Source: Choristoneura fumiferana (lineage: Eukaryota > Arthropoda > Insecta > Lepidoptera > Tortricidae). From it: 64,000 nucleotides of DNA. Under the pieces are notes generated by a model. The model ran no database searches. It was not told where the DNA came from and saw only the letters and a list, made by a program, of their open reading frames with translations. Positions 47,201-55,100 of the stretch are shown one piece after another. Position 1 is the stretch's first letter. Each line of letters opens with the position of its first letter. The stretch covers positions 1,859,298-1,923,297 of the forward strand of contig NC_133500.1 of NCBI RefSeq assembly GCF_025370935.1. Direction: 5' to 3'. Position numbers and translations under genes: made by a program.

Positions 47201-47778
47201 TCAATCATCATTTCAGTGGCTTGAAAAAGCTCTGTATGGTAAGTAATCCTTATTTTGAACTTATGAAACTTCAGGATTGTTAACTATACTATACCCCTCC
47301 TGAATATAACTGAAAAAAAAATGGTTTGATGCTGAGCTTAATTGTATGAGCTTATTCCTAAAATGTCCCAAATAATTTGTATGGAAATGTTCCTTTTTGT
47401 TACCAAAATTGTATGATACCTACTCGTATGTGGTAAAAGGACATTTTCATACAAATTATTTGGGACATTTTTGGAATTGAGCTCAGTATCATTTACTCTA
47501 CCGGCCTGCAATTTTTTTAACGAATCGGAGTCTAAAATGAAATTGTTTTTTTTTTGAGAAATGCTCTTATATTCGGCAAACGCCTGATTCAGTAAACAAA
47601 TAATTTACAAAATATTTTTTGTATTTTGCAGGATTTCAGTCTTGACAGCAACATTGATATAAGCATTGATGGCGGCGGTAATGGTGGCGGTGGCGGTAAT
47701 GGTGGTGGCGGCGATTGCAGTCCCACGTGCTGGTGGTGCCAGCAATGCTGCTACCCGTGGAACCACAGCGGGTGGTAG
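29212..47778 (+). CDS. Gene B: secreted micro-exon protein, paralogue of A and C (24 exons recognised)
   Basis: The joined exons give about 277 aa in 18.6 kb. Exon 1 is a signal peptide (NLFIILCVISAAFG, cut probably after residue 18). Two exons follow that are unlike gene A, with basic sites (LRRSSYHKRG, FKKRS) and one Cys. From there the exon ladder matches A and C: 21, 6, 24, 48, 9, 24, 48, 36, 6, 3, 27, 45, 33, 3, 21, 51, 33, 3, 21, 45 nt. All are phase 0. The terminal exon encodes an acidic stretch, a Gly/Asn-rich run (G-rich residues about 243-257) and a Cys/Trp-rich end (CSPTCWWCQQCC...). Peptide identity to A and C is modest, so exon lengths, shared GTACGT donors and order carry much of the case. 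Exons 4-6 appear twice because of the assembly duplication around the gap; one set is counted. Function unknown. A secreted, disulphide-bonded product is inferred from sequence only. Confidence 0.83.
29861..29920 (+). CDS. Gene B exon 2 (60 nt)
   Basis: Acceptor TCTGTGTTTCAG, donor GTATGT. NSTVHNEHDVLRRSSYHKRG: one N-glycosylation sequon (NST) and a basic pair. Confidence 0.75.
30262..30318 (+). CDS. Gene B exon 3 (57 nt)
   Basis: Acceptor TTTCTTTGCAG, donor GTAAGT. IKPEPVCFKKRSYDLDSGL. No counterpart in gene A. Confidence 0.8.
32459..32479 (+). CDS. Gene B exon 4, copy 1 (21 nt, VLRQVDQ)
   Basis: Acceptor CGTTTTTCAG, donor GTATAT (weak). Identical copy at 34590-34610 across the gap. Confidence 0.75.
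33235..33240 (+). CDS. Gene B exon 5, copy 1 (6 nt, VL)
   Basis: TTTGTTTGGAACAG|GTTTTG|GTAAGT. Same length and slot as the LV exons of A and C. Confidence 0.7.
33540..33563 (+). CDS. Gene B exon 6, copy 1 (24 nt, KGHIDEKN)
   Basis: Acceptor TTATAATTGTAG, donor GTGAGT. Same length as NINVINNA in A. Confidence 0.75.
34294..34393. other. Assembly gap of exactly 100 N
   Basis: A 100-N run is the conventional placeholder for a gap of unknown size. It lies between two near-identical blocks. Confidence 0.98.
34590..34610 (+). CDS. Gene B exon 4, copy 2 (21 nt)
   Basis: Same 21 nt as 32459-32479. Probably the other haplotype rather than a second exon. Confidence 0.6.
35354..35359 (+). CDS. Gene B exon 5, copy 2 (6 nt)
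   Basis: GTTTTG between the same acceptor and donor as copy 1. Confidence 0.55.
35656..35679 (+). CDS. Gene B exon 6, copy 2 (24 nt, KGQIDEKN)
   Basis: Differs from copy 1 by CAT to CAA (His to Gln), consistent with an allelic difference. Confidence 0.6.
37408..37702. mobile_element. Two family-2 SINEs head to head (inverted pair)
   Basis: The minus-strand SINE (37408-37600) and plus-strand SINE (37612-37702) make inverted arms of about 90 bp, from ATATCGAAAATACAAACTGAGACATGGATGC to its mirror. The pair lies 350 nt before gene B exon 7. Confidence 0.75.
38058..38105 (+). CDS. Gene B exon 7 (48 nt)
   Basis: Acceptor TTATTTTTCAG, donor GTACGC. YKQMTSVKKLKQSIKK, strongly basic amphipathic segment in the slot of GNLTISDLKKTLND. 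Confidence 0.82.
38604..38612 (+). CDS. Gene B exon 8 (9 nt, LSS)
   Basis: GTCTTACAG|CTTTCATCA|GTAAGT. Same length as VGT (A) and MDS (C). Confidence 0.72.
38797..38935 (+). mobile_element. tRNA-headed SINE, family 2 (plus)
   Basis: AGCAGTGGTGTAGGGGTTATAGCACGCAGCACGGATTGCTGAGGACCTGGGTTCGATTC, body to CATCCATGTCTCAGTTTGTG. Bounded by an ATACAAAAAGACTCC-type flank also seen at 10920-11010 and 37740. Confidence 0.7.
39161..39184 (+). CDS. Gene B exon 9 (24 nt, TIKTWGSQ)
   Basis: Acceptor TTTTCATTCTAG, donor GTAAGT. In the slot of NIDALNNAQN but two codons shorter. Confidence 0.8.
39947..39994 (+). CDS. Gene B exon 10 (48 nt)
   Basis: Acceptor ATTTGTTTCAG, donor GTACGT. GGSMLIDIPNLSHALN aligns with A GQIVINDISKLSNTIR (shared G, I, DI, LS, N pattern). 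Confidence 0.88.
40031..40175. repeat. Near-perfect palindromic MITE in gene B intron 10
   Basis: AGGGGCTGTTTCACCATCCATTGATTAGTG... and its mirror ...CAATGGATGGTGAAACAGCCCCT. Same family as 12873-13004. Confidence 0.82.
40337..40372 (+). CDS. Gene B exon 11 (36 nt)
   Basis: Acceptor TTATTTTTAG, donor GTAAGT. DSQKLLIHDKKM shares SQKLL with gene C exon 10. Confidence 0.88.
40492..40497 (+). CDS. Gene B exon 12 (6 nt, LT)
   Basis: AAAATTACAG|CTTACT|GTGAGT. No 6-nt exon found in this slot of gene A, where a zero-length splice site lies instead (17332/17333). Confidence 0.55.
40915..40917 (+). CDS. Gene B exon 13 (3 nt, single codon GCG)
   Basis: TCTGTTTTCAG|GCG|GTATGT. In the slot of gene A exon 11, also 3 nt. 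Confidence 0.58.
41295..41321 (+). CDS. Gene B exon 14 (27 nt, TISQMHKTG)
   Basis: Acceptor TTTGTATTCCAG, donor GTAAGT. Same length as gene A exon 12. Confidence 0.82.
41910..42130 (+). mobile_element. LINE 3' end in gene B intron 14
   Basis: GGCTCTCGAGTGGCGACCACGAACTTGTAGGCGAAGCGTTGGGTGGCC, then the tail and GATGATGATGATG, ending 36 nt before exon 15. Confidence 0.7.
42166..42210 (+). CDS. Gene B exon 15 (45 nt)
   Basis: Acceptor TGTCTGTTCCAG, donor GTATGT. DEILAGLKKLMIKAR, helix-like, aligns with gene C exon 11 (45 nt). Confidence 0.85.
42255..42430 (+). mobile_element. LINE 3' end, second subfamily
   Basis: CGGATCGGCAAGCGCAGCGTAGGACGTCCACCAACGAGATGGACGGATGACCTGG to GTCATACGGCTGATCTGATGATG. 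Related pieces at 39270-39385 and 36780-37025. Confidence 0.7.
42519..42672. repeat. TIR MITE in gene B intron 15
   Basis: TACGGTCAAGAACTTTAAGTAATGAGCCACCAT is inverted as ATGGTGGCTCATGGATAAAGACCTTGACCGTA. Confidence 0.75.
43052..43084 (+). CDS. Gene B exon 16 (33 nt, KIPNLTRSQKG)
   Basis: Acceptor TTTTCATTGCAG, donor GTAAGT. NLT is a potential N-glycosylation sequon. Confidence 0.85.
43608..43610 (+). CDS. Gene B exon 17 (3 nt, single codon ATT)
   Basis: TATTTTAATTTCAG|ATT|GTACGT. Same slot as gene A exon 15 (TTG). Confidence 0.68.
43757..43777 (+). CDS. Gene B exon 18 (21 nt, INLMFLR)
   Basis: Acceptor TTTTTATTTCAG, donor GTAAGT. Counterpart of YLDVVLS in A. Confidence 0.85.
43860..44065 (+). 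mobile_element. LINE 3' end encoding an RT tail fragment
   Basis: The plus frame reads LEWRRIGKRGVGRPQTWWSD then DLRKVAGKNWMRVAKDRAQ, the GRP..W.DD...G..W...A.DR pattern, followed by a GATGAT repeat (44039-44063). In gene B intron 18. Confidence 0.75.
44521..44571 (+). CDS. Gene B exon 19 (51 nt)
   Basis: Acceptor CGTAACTTGCCAG, donor GTAAGT. GGMAQLINAVPQPAKKL against A GSMGLLYAKLKDVLG. Confidence 0.85.
44940..45152 (+). mobile_element. Helitron-like element (Lep1-type)
   Basis: ATACTAATATTATAAATGCGAAAGTGTG start, CCCCGGGCAAAAGCTAGTTT end. Close match to 10160-10392. Confidence 0.65.
45461..45493 (+). CDS. Gene B exon 20 (33 nt, MSRRMQNHGNK)
   Basis: Acceptor TTTTTTTCATTAG, donor GTAAAT. 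Basic segment. The gene A exon here (48 nt) is different. Confidence 0.78.
45703..45705 (+). CDS. Gene B exon 21 (3 nt, single codon CTT)
   Basis: ATAATCTTTTCAG|CTT|GTAAGT. No counterpart seen in gene A. Confidence 0.55.
45835..46027. repeat. TIR MITE in gene B intron 21
   Basis: TACACGGAAAAAAATAGGTCTTAG and TTCCTTTTTTTCCGTGTA ends. It sits 72 nt before exon 22. Confidence 0.65.
46099..46119 (+). CDS. Gene B exon 22 (21 nt, LSQVIQA)
   Basis: Acceptor TTACGTTTCAG, donor GTAAGT. Gene A has LNEVTFA in 21 nt. Confidence 0.85.
46200..46620 (-). mobile_element. LINE reverse transcriptase fragment (minus) in gene B intron 22
   Basis: The minus strand encodes a dead fragment with GHIARKKNENLEKILMIWKV, then GKRSRGRSPMRWTDQIRDNM, the C-terminal RT pattern. 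Confidence 0.7.
47194..47238 (+). CDS. Gene B exon 23 (45 nt)
   Basis: Acceptor GGTGTGTTACAG, donor GTAAGT. ESLNHHFSGLKKLCM against A QALSKGFTKLRAIV. Confidence 0.83.
47332..47490. repeat. Palindromic MITE in gene B intron 23
   Basis: GAGCTTAATTGTATGAGCTTATTCCTAAAATGTCCCAAATAATTTGTATG is mirrored by CATACAAATTATTTGGGACATTTTTGGAATTGAGCTC. Confidence 0.75.
47632..47778 (+). CDS. Gene B exon 24: terminal exon, Gly-rich and Cys-rich (147 nt)
   Basis: Acceptor TTTTGTATTTTGCAG. 48 codons then TAG. DFSLDSNIDISID leads into GGGNGGGGGNGGGG, then five Cys and four Trp in the last 21 residues (CSPTCWWCQQCC, YPWNHSGW end). Triplet slippage in GGT/GGC codons could vary the glycine run. Confidence 0.85.
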   Translation, partial: DFSLDSNIDISIDGGGNGGGGGNGGGGDCSPTCWWCQQCCYPWNHSGW

Positions 47779-47793
47779 ATACCAATAGAGACA

Positions 47794-47799
47794 AATAAA
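47794..47799 (+). terminator. Poly(A) signal of gene B
   Basis: AATAAA 16 nt after the stop codon. Confidence 0.7.
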
Positions 47800-47852
47800 T
47801 ATATACTTGATAAAACCGCTGTTTCATTTTCAATTTATTTTACCCGGCGGCT

Positions 47853-48829
47853 TAAATGATTTAAACCGCTCAAAGTAGTTGGAAATTGTTCATGGATAAA
47901 TGATTTAAACCGCTCACATAGTTGTAAACTGTTCATGGATAAATGATACCGCTCACCTACTTGAAACGGTTCATGGATAAATGATTTAAACTGCTCACCT
48001 AGTTTTAAACTGTTCATAGATAAATGATACCGCTCACCTACTTGAAACTGTTAATGGATAAATGATTTAAACCAATCACCTTTTCGTAAACTGTTCATAG
48101 ATAAAAGATTTAAACCGCTCACCTAGTTGAAACTATTCATGGATAAATGATTTAAACCGCTCACCTAGTTGTAAACTGTTCATGGATAAATGATATCGCT
48201 CACCTACTTGAAACAGTTCATGATAAATGATTTAAACTAATCACCTTTTTGTAAACTGTTCATAGATAAAAGATTAAAACCGCTCACCTATTCGTAAATT
48301 GGTCATGGCTAAATGATTTAAACCGCTGACCTAGTTGAAACTGTTCATGTATAAATGATTTAGACCGCTCACCTAGTTGAAGCTGGTCATGGATAAATTA
48401 TTTATACCGCTCACCTAGTTACTTGAAACTGTTCATGGATAAAAGATACCGCTCACCTACTTGAAACTATTCATGGATAAATGATTTAAACCGCTCACCT
48501 AGTTGTAAACTGTTCATGGATAAATGATATCGCTCACCTACTTGAAACTGTTAATGGATAAATGATTTAAACCAATCACCTTTTCGTAAACTGTTCATAG
48601 ATAAAAGATTTAAACCGCTCACCTAGTTGAAACTGTTCATGTATAAATGATTTAAACCGCTCACCTAGTTGGAGCTGGTCATGCATAAATTATTTATACC
48701 GCTAACCTAGTTACTTGAAACTGTTCATGGATAAATGATACCGCTGACCTAGTTGAAACTGTTCATGGATAATTGATTTAAACCGTTCACCTACTTGAAG
48801 CTGGTCATGGATAAATGATTTATACCGCA
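47853..48829. repeat. Minisatellite, ~24 units of 38 and 43 bp
   Basis: The long unit is GATTTAAACCGCTCACCTAGTTGTAAACTGTTCATGGATAAAT (43 bp). The short unit is GATACCGCTCACCTACTTGAAACTGTTCATGGATAAAT (38 bp). The two forms mix, with partial higher-order alternation and blocks repeated nearly verbatim. The array starts about 75 nt after the gene B stop codon. Confidence 0.92.
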
Positions 48830-49235
48830 TGAATGACTGATATTACTGTTTTAAAATATGATTAAAAGTAAATTGTTTTAATTTCATATACCTACCTGAA
48901 TTGGTTCGTGTTCTTTTGCTTTTAATTTAAACGCCATTTTTTATTGCGAGGTGAAAGTATATACCAATTTTATTACGATATTGGCATAATTAATAAATAA
49001 ACTAATATAAAGGAATCAAGTATGCAGATAATTTAGTTTATACATAAAGAAAATGGTTCTTAATGACATAAAGACTAAAAAGGGTCAAGGATAAACCATA
49101 ATTGTGCCATAAACTAATTTCGGTAAGATTGATTCAAATGACAAAATAATTTAAGTTACTTTAGGTATATGACAAAATCTGGTTAAAGCAAAATTAATTA
49201 GCATCCTATTAATTATTGAAGATCAAGTTGAAAAC

Positions 49236-49590
49236 GTGTTGCGCTGGGCGGGCGGCGTGACGCGTTTAGATAAAGTCCGCAACGAGTACGTCAGGGGATC
49301 ATTTAAAGTGGCCCCAGTCGCAGAGAAACTTAAAGAAAGTCGACTTCGCTGGTACGGCCACATAAAAAGAAGAGATGAGAGCTACTCCGTAAAGATAGCG
49401 CTAAACATCCCTACTAAACCCCGTGGTAAAGGAAGACCGCCGTCTACATGGTGGACTAATGTTGAGAGGGACCTGAAAGCCCTGAATATCTCACCAACGA
49501 CAACCCAGGACAGAGCGTCCTGGCGCCGACGTACTAGGAGGCCCGACCCCAGTTGAAATGGGAGGGGGGCAAGAAGAAGAAGAAGTTGAA
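49236..49590 (+). mobile_element. LINE reverse transcriptase C-terminal fragment
   Basis: A 106-codon frame holds KESRLRWYGHIKRRDESYSV and later GKGRPPSTWWTNVERDLKAL, typical of RT C-termini (RW.GH..RR, GRP...W). It ends in AAGAAGAAGAAG. No endonuclease or RT core, so it is a 5'-truncated copy. Confidence 0.8.
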
Positions 49591-51764
49591 AACGTTTCAA
49601 ATGTCGATACCATTTCATTCCATTCAAAGATAAAGTGGCTTAAAAATAATAATAATAAGTGACTTAGTCGTTGGAAAGCAAAAACGAATTTAAGCAGGCT
49701 TTGAGAAATTATTTAGTACTTTGGTACTTATCAAAAGCTTACTATTCAATTCAAGAACATTTAAATGACACTCATTATTTTAGATTAGAATATAGATAGA
49801 ATGTTATGTGATACACACAACTAAGGCGTATTATAACTAATGTCTAAGTCATATTTTAAAGTTAATGATTATATCATGGACAGGGATATTTGGAAATAAT
49901 TCCGATCCGCATTGGCGATCCCTTACTTCAATTAGCGAACCTATAAATGTATATAAATGTAAATAAATAAATAAATATTACCGACGCGTTTTACGTCAAA
50001 TTACAATTTAATTTACATAATAAAGTATTAATGTAGCTGATTAAATGGGCTGCAGTTCGTGTATAATGGCCGTAAAAGCCGAACAGCGCACACAATAAAA
50101 AAAGTTTTGGCGGGAAAATTGACAAGTGTCACTGTCTTTTTTTTATTGATTGGACTTGGGCTTTAGCCATTATGCAAGTAAGTTCCATTGTCATTTCAAA
50201 AGTTTCGTTTAGAAACGTGTTTTTTTATTGTTGCAGTCTGTTATATCTACATGTTTTATAGCAAATTGATTTTATTGGTATAATTTTAACGTTTTAAAAA
50301 ATCATGTTAGAATAAAATAAACACTTATTTATATGGTAGTTATAATTTGAGTCTGGTACAATTTTAGTTGTCTTATGAATAAAGCATTGATTTCTAGGAG
50401 TTTTTATTTCTTTTAGTGCATGTTTGAGAAAAGCACTATACAAGCCTCGGCGTGAAAGAATATTCCAGCCTCGTATACCTATTTATACATACTCGGCCTG
50501 CAAGCCTTTTTTTCCCGGCCTCTGCAGTAATGTACTATTGTTAATAAAAAAAACTCTTAAAAATTAAGCACATAGAAGTTCGGAAGTGGGGGGCCGTACC
50601 GCACGTAAAAAAAAGTCTCGCACGGAGTGACGTCACGCGGAGCTTAACTGGCTATAACTCCATACTTTTTGTTTAATTGACAATCACAATATTTGAATAA
50701 TCACATCTAAAAACATATAAACGCAAAATGATATTTTACGCGCAACAAATTAATTAGAACCGGTTGTTTTTGAGCAAATACTCTCATCATAGACAAACCA
50801 TAATTTAAACTAAACATTTATCTGAAATGACTTTGTAAATGTAAACATGTCTTTAAGAGCCTTTTATTTTTAAGATTGTAAATTTTTTGTGTAATCTTAA
50901 TTGATTGTTCCAGCGCGAATTTTACTAGATAATTATGTACAGTCAACCACAAAAATACGAAAATATGTACGAGTATACACGACTTTTTTAGACTTTACAT
51001 CTCCATTTTTTTGACGGTGGAAGCATTGTGACATTCCTACTGAACGTAGATATATTAAGATGTTTAGTTTTAGTTTTTTAAGTTAAGGACATCATACATA
51101 TTCCTATAATCTTTTTCATGTAATTTTAAAAAAAAAATTACAATATTATATGTATTTTATTTTGTTATGAACACTTTTCTGCTAACTTTCTCGTGGAGCT
51201 TTCTTCTTGGTAATGATGGTCTTTCCGAAAGCGCTGGTAGTTAAAAGGAACATGTAAGTAAAAGAGCCCTTTGTGGCCTACTTGCAGGATAGAAAGAAAG
51301 AAAGAGTACATTTATTTGCTAAAATTCGGCACAACAAGAAAAATAAATAAAACTAACATAACCTAACCAGCAAAAAGTTGGAAAACCTCCGACTTTGTCA
51401 CTTCAAAGTTCAATATCTCAAAAATGGCTTAACGGTTTTTGATGAAGCATGTCTAAGAACCATCGCTAGAAAACCTGATTTGAAACAAAAAAACCGCATT
51501 CGAATCGGTCTACCCGCTTAAGAGCTACGGTGCCACAGACAGACACAGACACAAATAGCGGTCAAACTTATAACACCCCCCTTTTTGCGTCTGGGGTTAA
51601 AAATAAGACAACCTTACATATCTTAAATATTAAGGAATAAAGAAAAGAAACATTGTGCAGAAAGAAGCAAAAAGGGCCATACTCAGCGTGTTGCCACGGC
51701 AAGCCGCATCGCTGGTTTTCAGAATAAACATTTTGATATTGTTTTTTTTTTATTAAGGTTTTAT

Positions 51765-51995
51765 ATCCCACTAATATTATAAATGCGAAAGTTTGTAAAT
51801 CTGTTTGTTTGTTTGTTTGTTTGTTACCGCATCACGTCTAAACCGCTGAACCGATTTAGATGGAATTCGGTATACAGATGGTTCAAGTCTCGGGGAAGGA
51901 CATAGGATAGTTTTTGTCCCGGAAAATTGCGTGTTTCCCGCGGGATAGCGATATACGAATTCTACGCGGACGAAGTCGCGGGTAACAAGCTAGTA
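51765..51995 (+). mobile_element. Helitron-like element (Lep1-type)
   Basis: CCCACTAATATTATAAATGCGAAAGTTTG to GGACGAAGTCGCGGGTAACAAGCTAGT. Confidence 0.7.
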
Positions 51996-52067
51996 ATAAG
52001 TACCTACATATTTTTGTAACTTCGGCCGTATCGATATCTTTGCAGTTGACTGTACTCTTAGTATTAA

Positions 52068-52074
52068 TATAAAT
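52068..52074 (+). promoter_or_regulatory. TATA box of gene C
   Basis: TATAAAT 43 nt before the ATG, nearly the spacing of gene A. Confidence 0.65.
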
Positions 52075-52110
52075 GGTCGATAGTCGGATTGTCTTATTAA
52101 ATATCCTGCC

Positions 52111-52182
52111 ATGGCTGGGAGGTCCGTTATTTTTAGTTCGCTTATCCTAGTGACATATGGTCATTCTTTCTACCATTCCAAG
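52111..52182 (+). CDS. Gene C exon 1: start and signal peptide (72 nt)
   Basis: MAGRSVIFSSLILVTYG, then HSFYHSK. Context GCCATGG identical to gene A, donor GTAAGT. Confidence 0.87.
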
Positions 52183-55100
52183 GTAAGTGTTCATCTTAGT
52201 CATAGCATTATATAGGTGAAAAACTTAAGTAAATAACCTGTTGTATGTAGTGCAAAGTCCCAATCCGCACTGGGCCCGCGTGGGAACTACGGCCCAAGCC
52301 CTCTCATTCTGAGAGGAGGCCTGTGCCCAGCAGTGGGACGTATATAGGTTGGGATGATGTAGTGCAGTAGGTAGTGCACAGAATGAGGGTTTTCACAGAG
52401 GCGGAATATCGTGACGTTTGACGTTTGACGTTTGCTTGCGATTGGCTCATTTAGTTATATGGTTATTTAACCAATCACGAGCAAATTCAAAATTCAAAAA
52501 ATTCAAATGATTTATTCAGTAAATAGGCCGCAATGGGCACTTTTACACGTCATTTTTTTAAACTACCAGCGCTTTCGGAAAGACCATCATTGCCAAGAAG
52601 AATGCGCCGCAAGAAACTTGGCAGGAAGTCATTTTTTCATCAAAATATAATTACAAATAAAATACTTAAAAACTATATTATACAATTAAAGAAAAAAAAA
52701 TACAAAAAATAATAATACAGGAAATACAGGGATGTATGGGGTCCCTTAGTTACAATACTAAACACTAACTATATCTAAACTATATCTACGTTCAGTGGAA
52801 GTGTAGAATGCTTCCACCGTCATAAATTTTAAAATAATGATAACAATAATTTAGTTCTGAAATATACATTTCAGCAAGCGTCAAACGTCAAACGGACCTC
52901 ACGACACTAACGCCATCTAGCGATATTTCGCCTCCGTGAAAACCCTCATTGTATGGGACTTAAGCCATTTTTCGAATATGGAACGTCCACTTATCTATGT
53001 CGGCGGCCGATCGTAAAATCCGCCAGATCACGAAATTCCTAGGCATATCATGAAATGCCGCCATTTCATGATATGGCTAAGGGACATCCGCCATATCGTT
53101 CAAAACTCACCGTTTAGCGATTTGCCTAGTGACGTTTAGGCAGATCATGAAATTCCTAGGCATATCATGAAGCGCCGCCATTTCATGATTTGGCCAGTTT
53201 AGGCAGATCATGAAATTCCTAGGCATATCATGAAATGCCCCCATATCGGTTCTGGCACTTCGCCGGCCGCTGCCGCGATCGAGACGTATTTTGTAACCGA
53301 AACTTACACTAAGGGCACTGATTGTTACGAACCTCTGAGTAACGTATCAGTAAAGTGTTTTTATTTTCACAGGATGGTCTCATGAGTCTGGCGCACTTGT
53401 CTTCTTCTGACTCCTACCCTATCCTACCCTATGAACATGTAGGTATTATTACAATTTTATTACTGGCAAGAGCAATAAAAGGGGATCAGATTTTTTTCTG
53501 GCTCATTTTCGATGCTTGAATGCAAATAAAAGTAATGGAATATAGAGTAACCTTTTAATGCAGATAAAATGAGTGTATTATCTACAATTGATATAAAGCG
53601 TTAACTTAAATTGTATATCTGTCGGCGAACATCGTACTTACCTACATACAACATCGTTTTTGTCATTATTCATTATTATATACCTTACCTACATACCTAA
53701 CTATTTTTATTATTTTTTCAGACGTTGCCTCTGGTACATAAGGTACTAAAACATGTGTAATTAATTTAGATTATAATATATAATATATAGAATATTTTAA
53801 CTATTTTTAAACTATCTTAGGTTAGTTCTTTTTTATGTATGTAAACTTATATTAATTATATTACATGTACCTATTAATTAAAATTTAGACCCTGCTTTAT
53901 TAATATATAGAGTAAAAAAAGAAAAAAAAATTTTTTTTCGACATTTTACTTTAAGCGCGATTATCTCGGAAACTAGAATCGACAACAAGGTACCTTTTCC
54001 CAGATAACGCCACATATAAGTATAAGTATATACTTAATAAAAATAATACCCTAAATATTGACTTTTCTAATATTTTTGTTCATTTAAAACAGCTTGTGGT
54101 AAGTTTTAATTTAAATTCAGTATAATTATTTCAAATTATAATTAATTCAAATTTCCTTGGGACGGTTTTTCAGAAGAAAAAGCCCTCCGGCCGCGTGGTT
54201 AGACAACGTCGTCTGACGACGCTCGGCCGTCTAACCAAAAAGATTTTTAAAACTCCTCTTCTTTCTACCACGTGGATCATTGACTTCCACTTGGTTCGAC
54301 CCTCGAGCTACGAGGATTATATGGTATTGATGTAGGATTCTTTCACGAGCAAATGTCCTGGAAAGGATTGATGTTCCAATAAAACAAGACACGTAAGAGC
54401 TCTTTTAAGTTTCAATAATGAATTAAGTTTACTTGGTTTTTGCCTTTGGCCTCATCAGCACGTTACGCATTGGTTAACACATTTTTCGAATTTTTTTTGG
54501 TGTTAATTGGTACTATAATTTAAATTAAAAATTACCATTTCGCAGATACAACTTCGCATAACGTCTTGTCACGTGATCAAAGTCCTTGGTCGGTTGTATC
54601 TAGTGATGGGGCACAAATACTGTGTTCAAACTCGAATATAACAATCCTCGTAGTTCAAGAATCAAACCAAGTGGAATTCACTGATCCGCGTGGTTCAAGA
54701 GGAATTTTAATAATGCTTTAGTTCCGATGGTCGACCTACGTGGAATATAATATTTCTCATAGTCCGAAATGTCGGACAGGAAGGAATCAAAATTCCTGAG
54801 CGGACCGGAGGGACAAGAAAAAAAGTGACTATTTTTTAAGTCAGATATTTTAATTTTTAGTATACAAATCATGATTTGTCCTAATTTGTTGTGTATTATG
54901 GACATAACCACAATTCTAAGAAAAAAGTAACAAAATTTGCAAAATCTAGAGAAAATCCTATATTTAAATAGAAATACCCCAGCTTTTTTCAATTCATGGT
55001 ATGCTTCGAACTAATGAAGTATTTGTTTTTAGAACATTAATAATTTGAACAATGCTGTGAGTATAACTTTATCATCATCATTGCATCCTGGTATACCTAA

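Larger units (their letters stand above)
47800..52067. other. Spacer between genes B and C
   Basis: No exon seen. Holds the minisatellite, a LINE fragment (49236-49590), a repeat shared with 3405-3490 (about 49825-49945), several dispersed repeats (51010-51250; 51360-51600) and a Helitron-like copy (51765-51995) that ends 73 nt before the gene C TATA box. Confidence 0.6.

Noticed and set aside
47853..48829. CRISPR-like array
   Set aside because: Eukaryotic context, and the whole unit repeats with no unique spacers. It is a minisatellite.
49236..49556. 106-codon open frame as a host gene
   Set aside because: Its RWYGHIKRR and GRPPSTWW motifs are those of LINE reverse transcriptase C-termini, and no upstream part is present.
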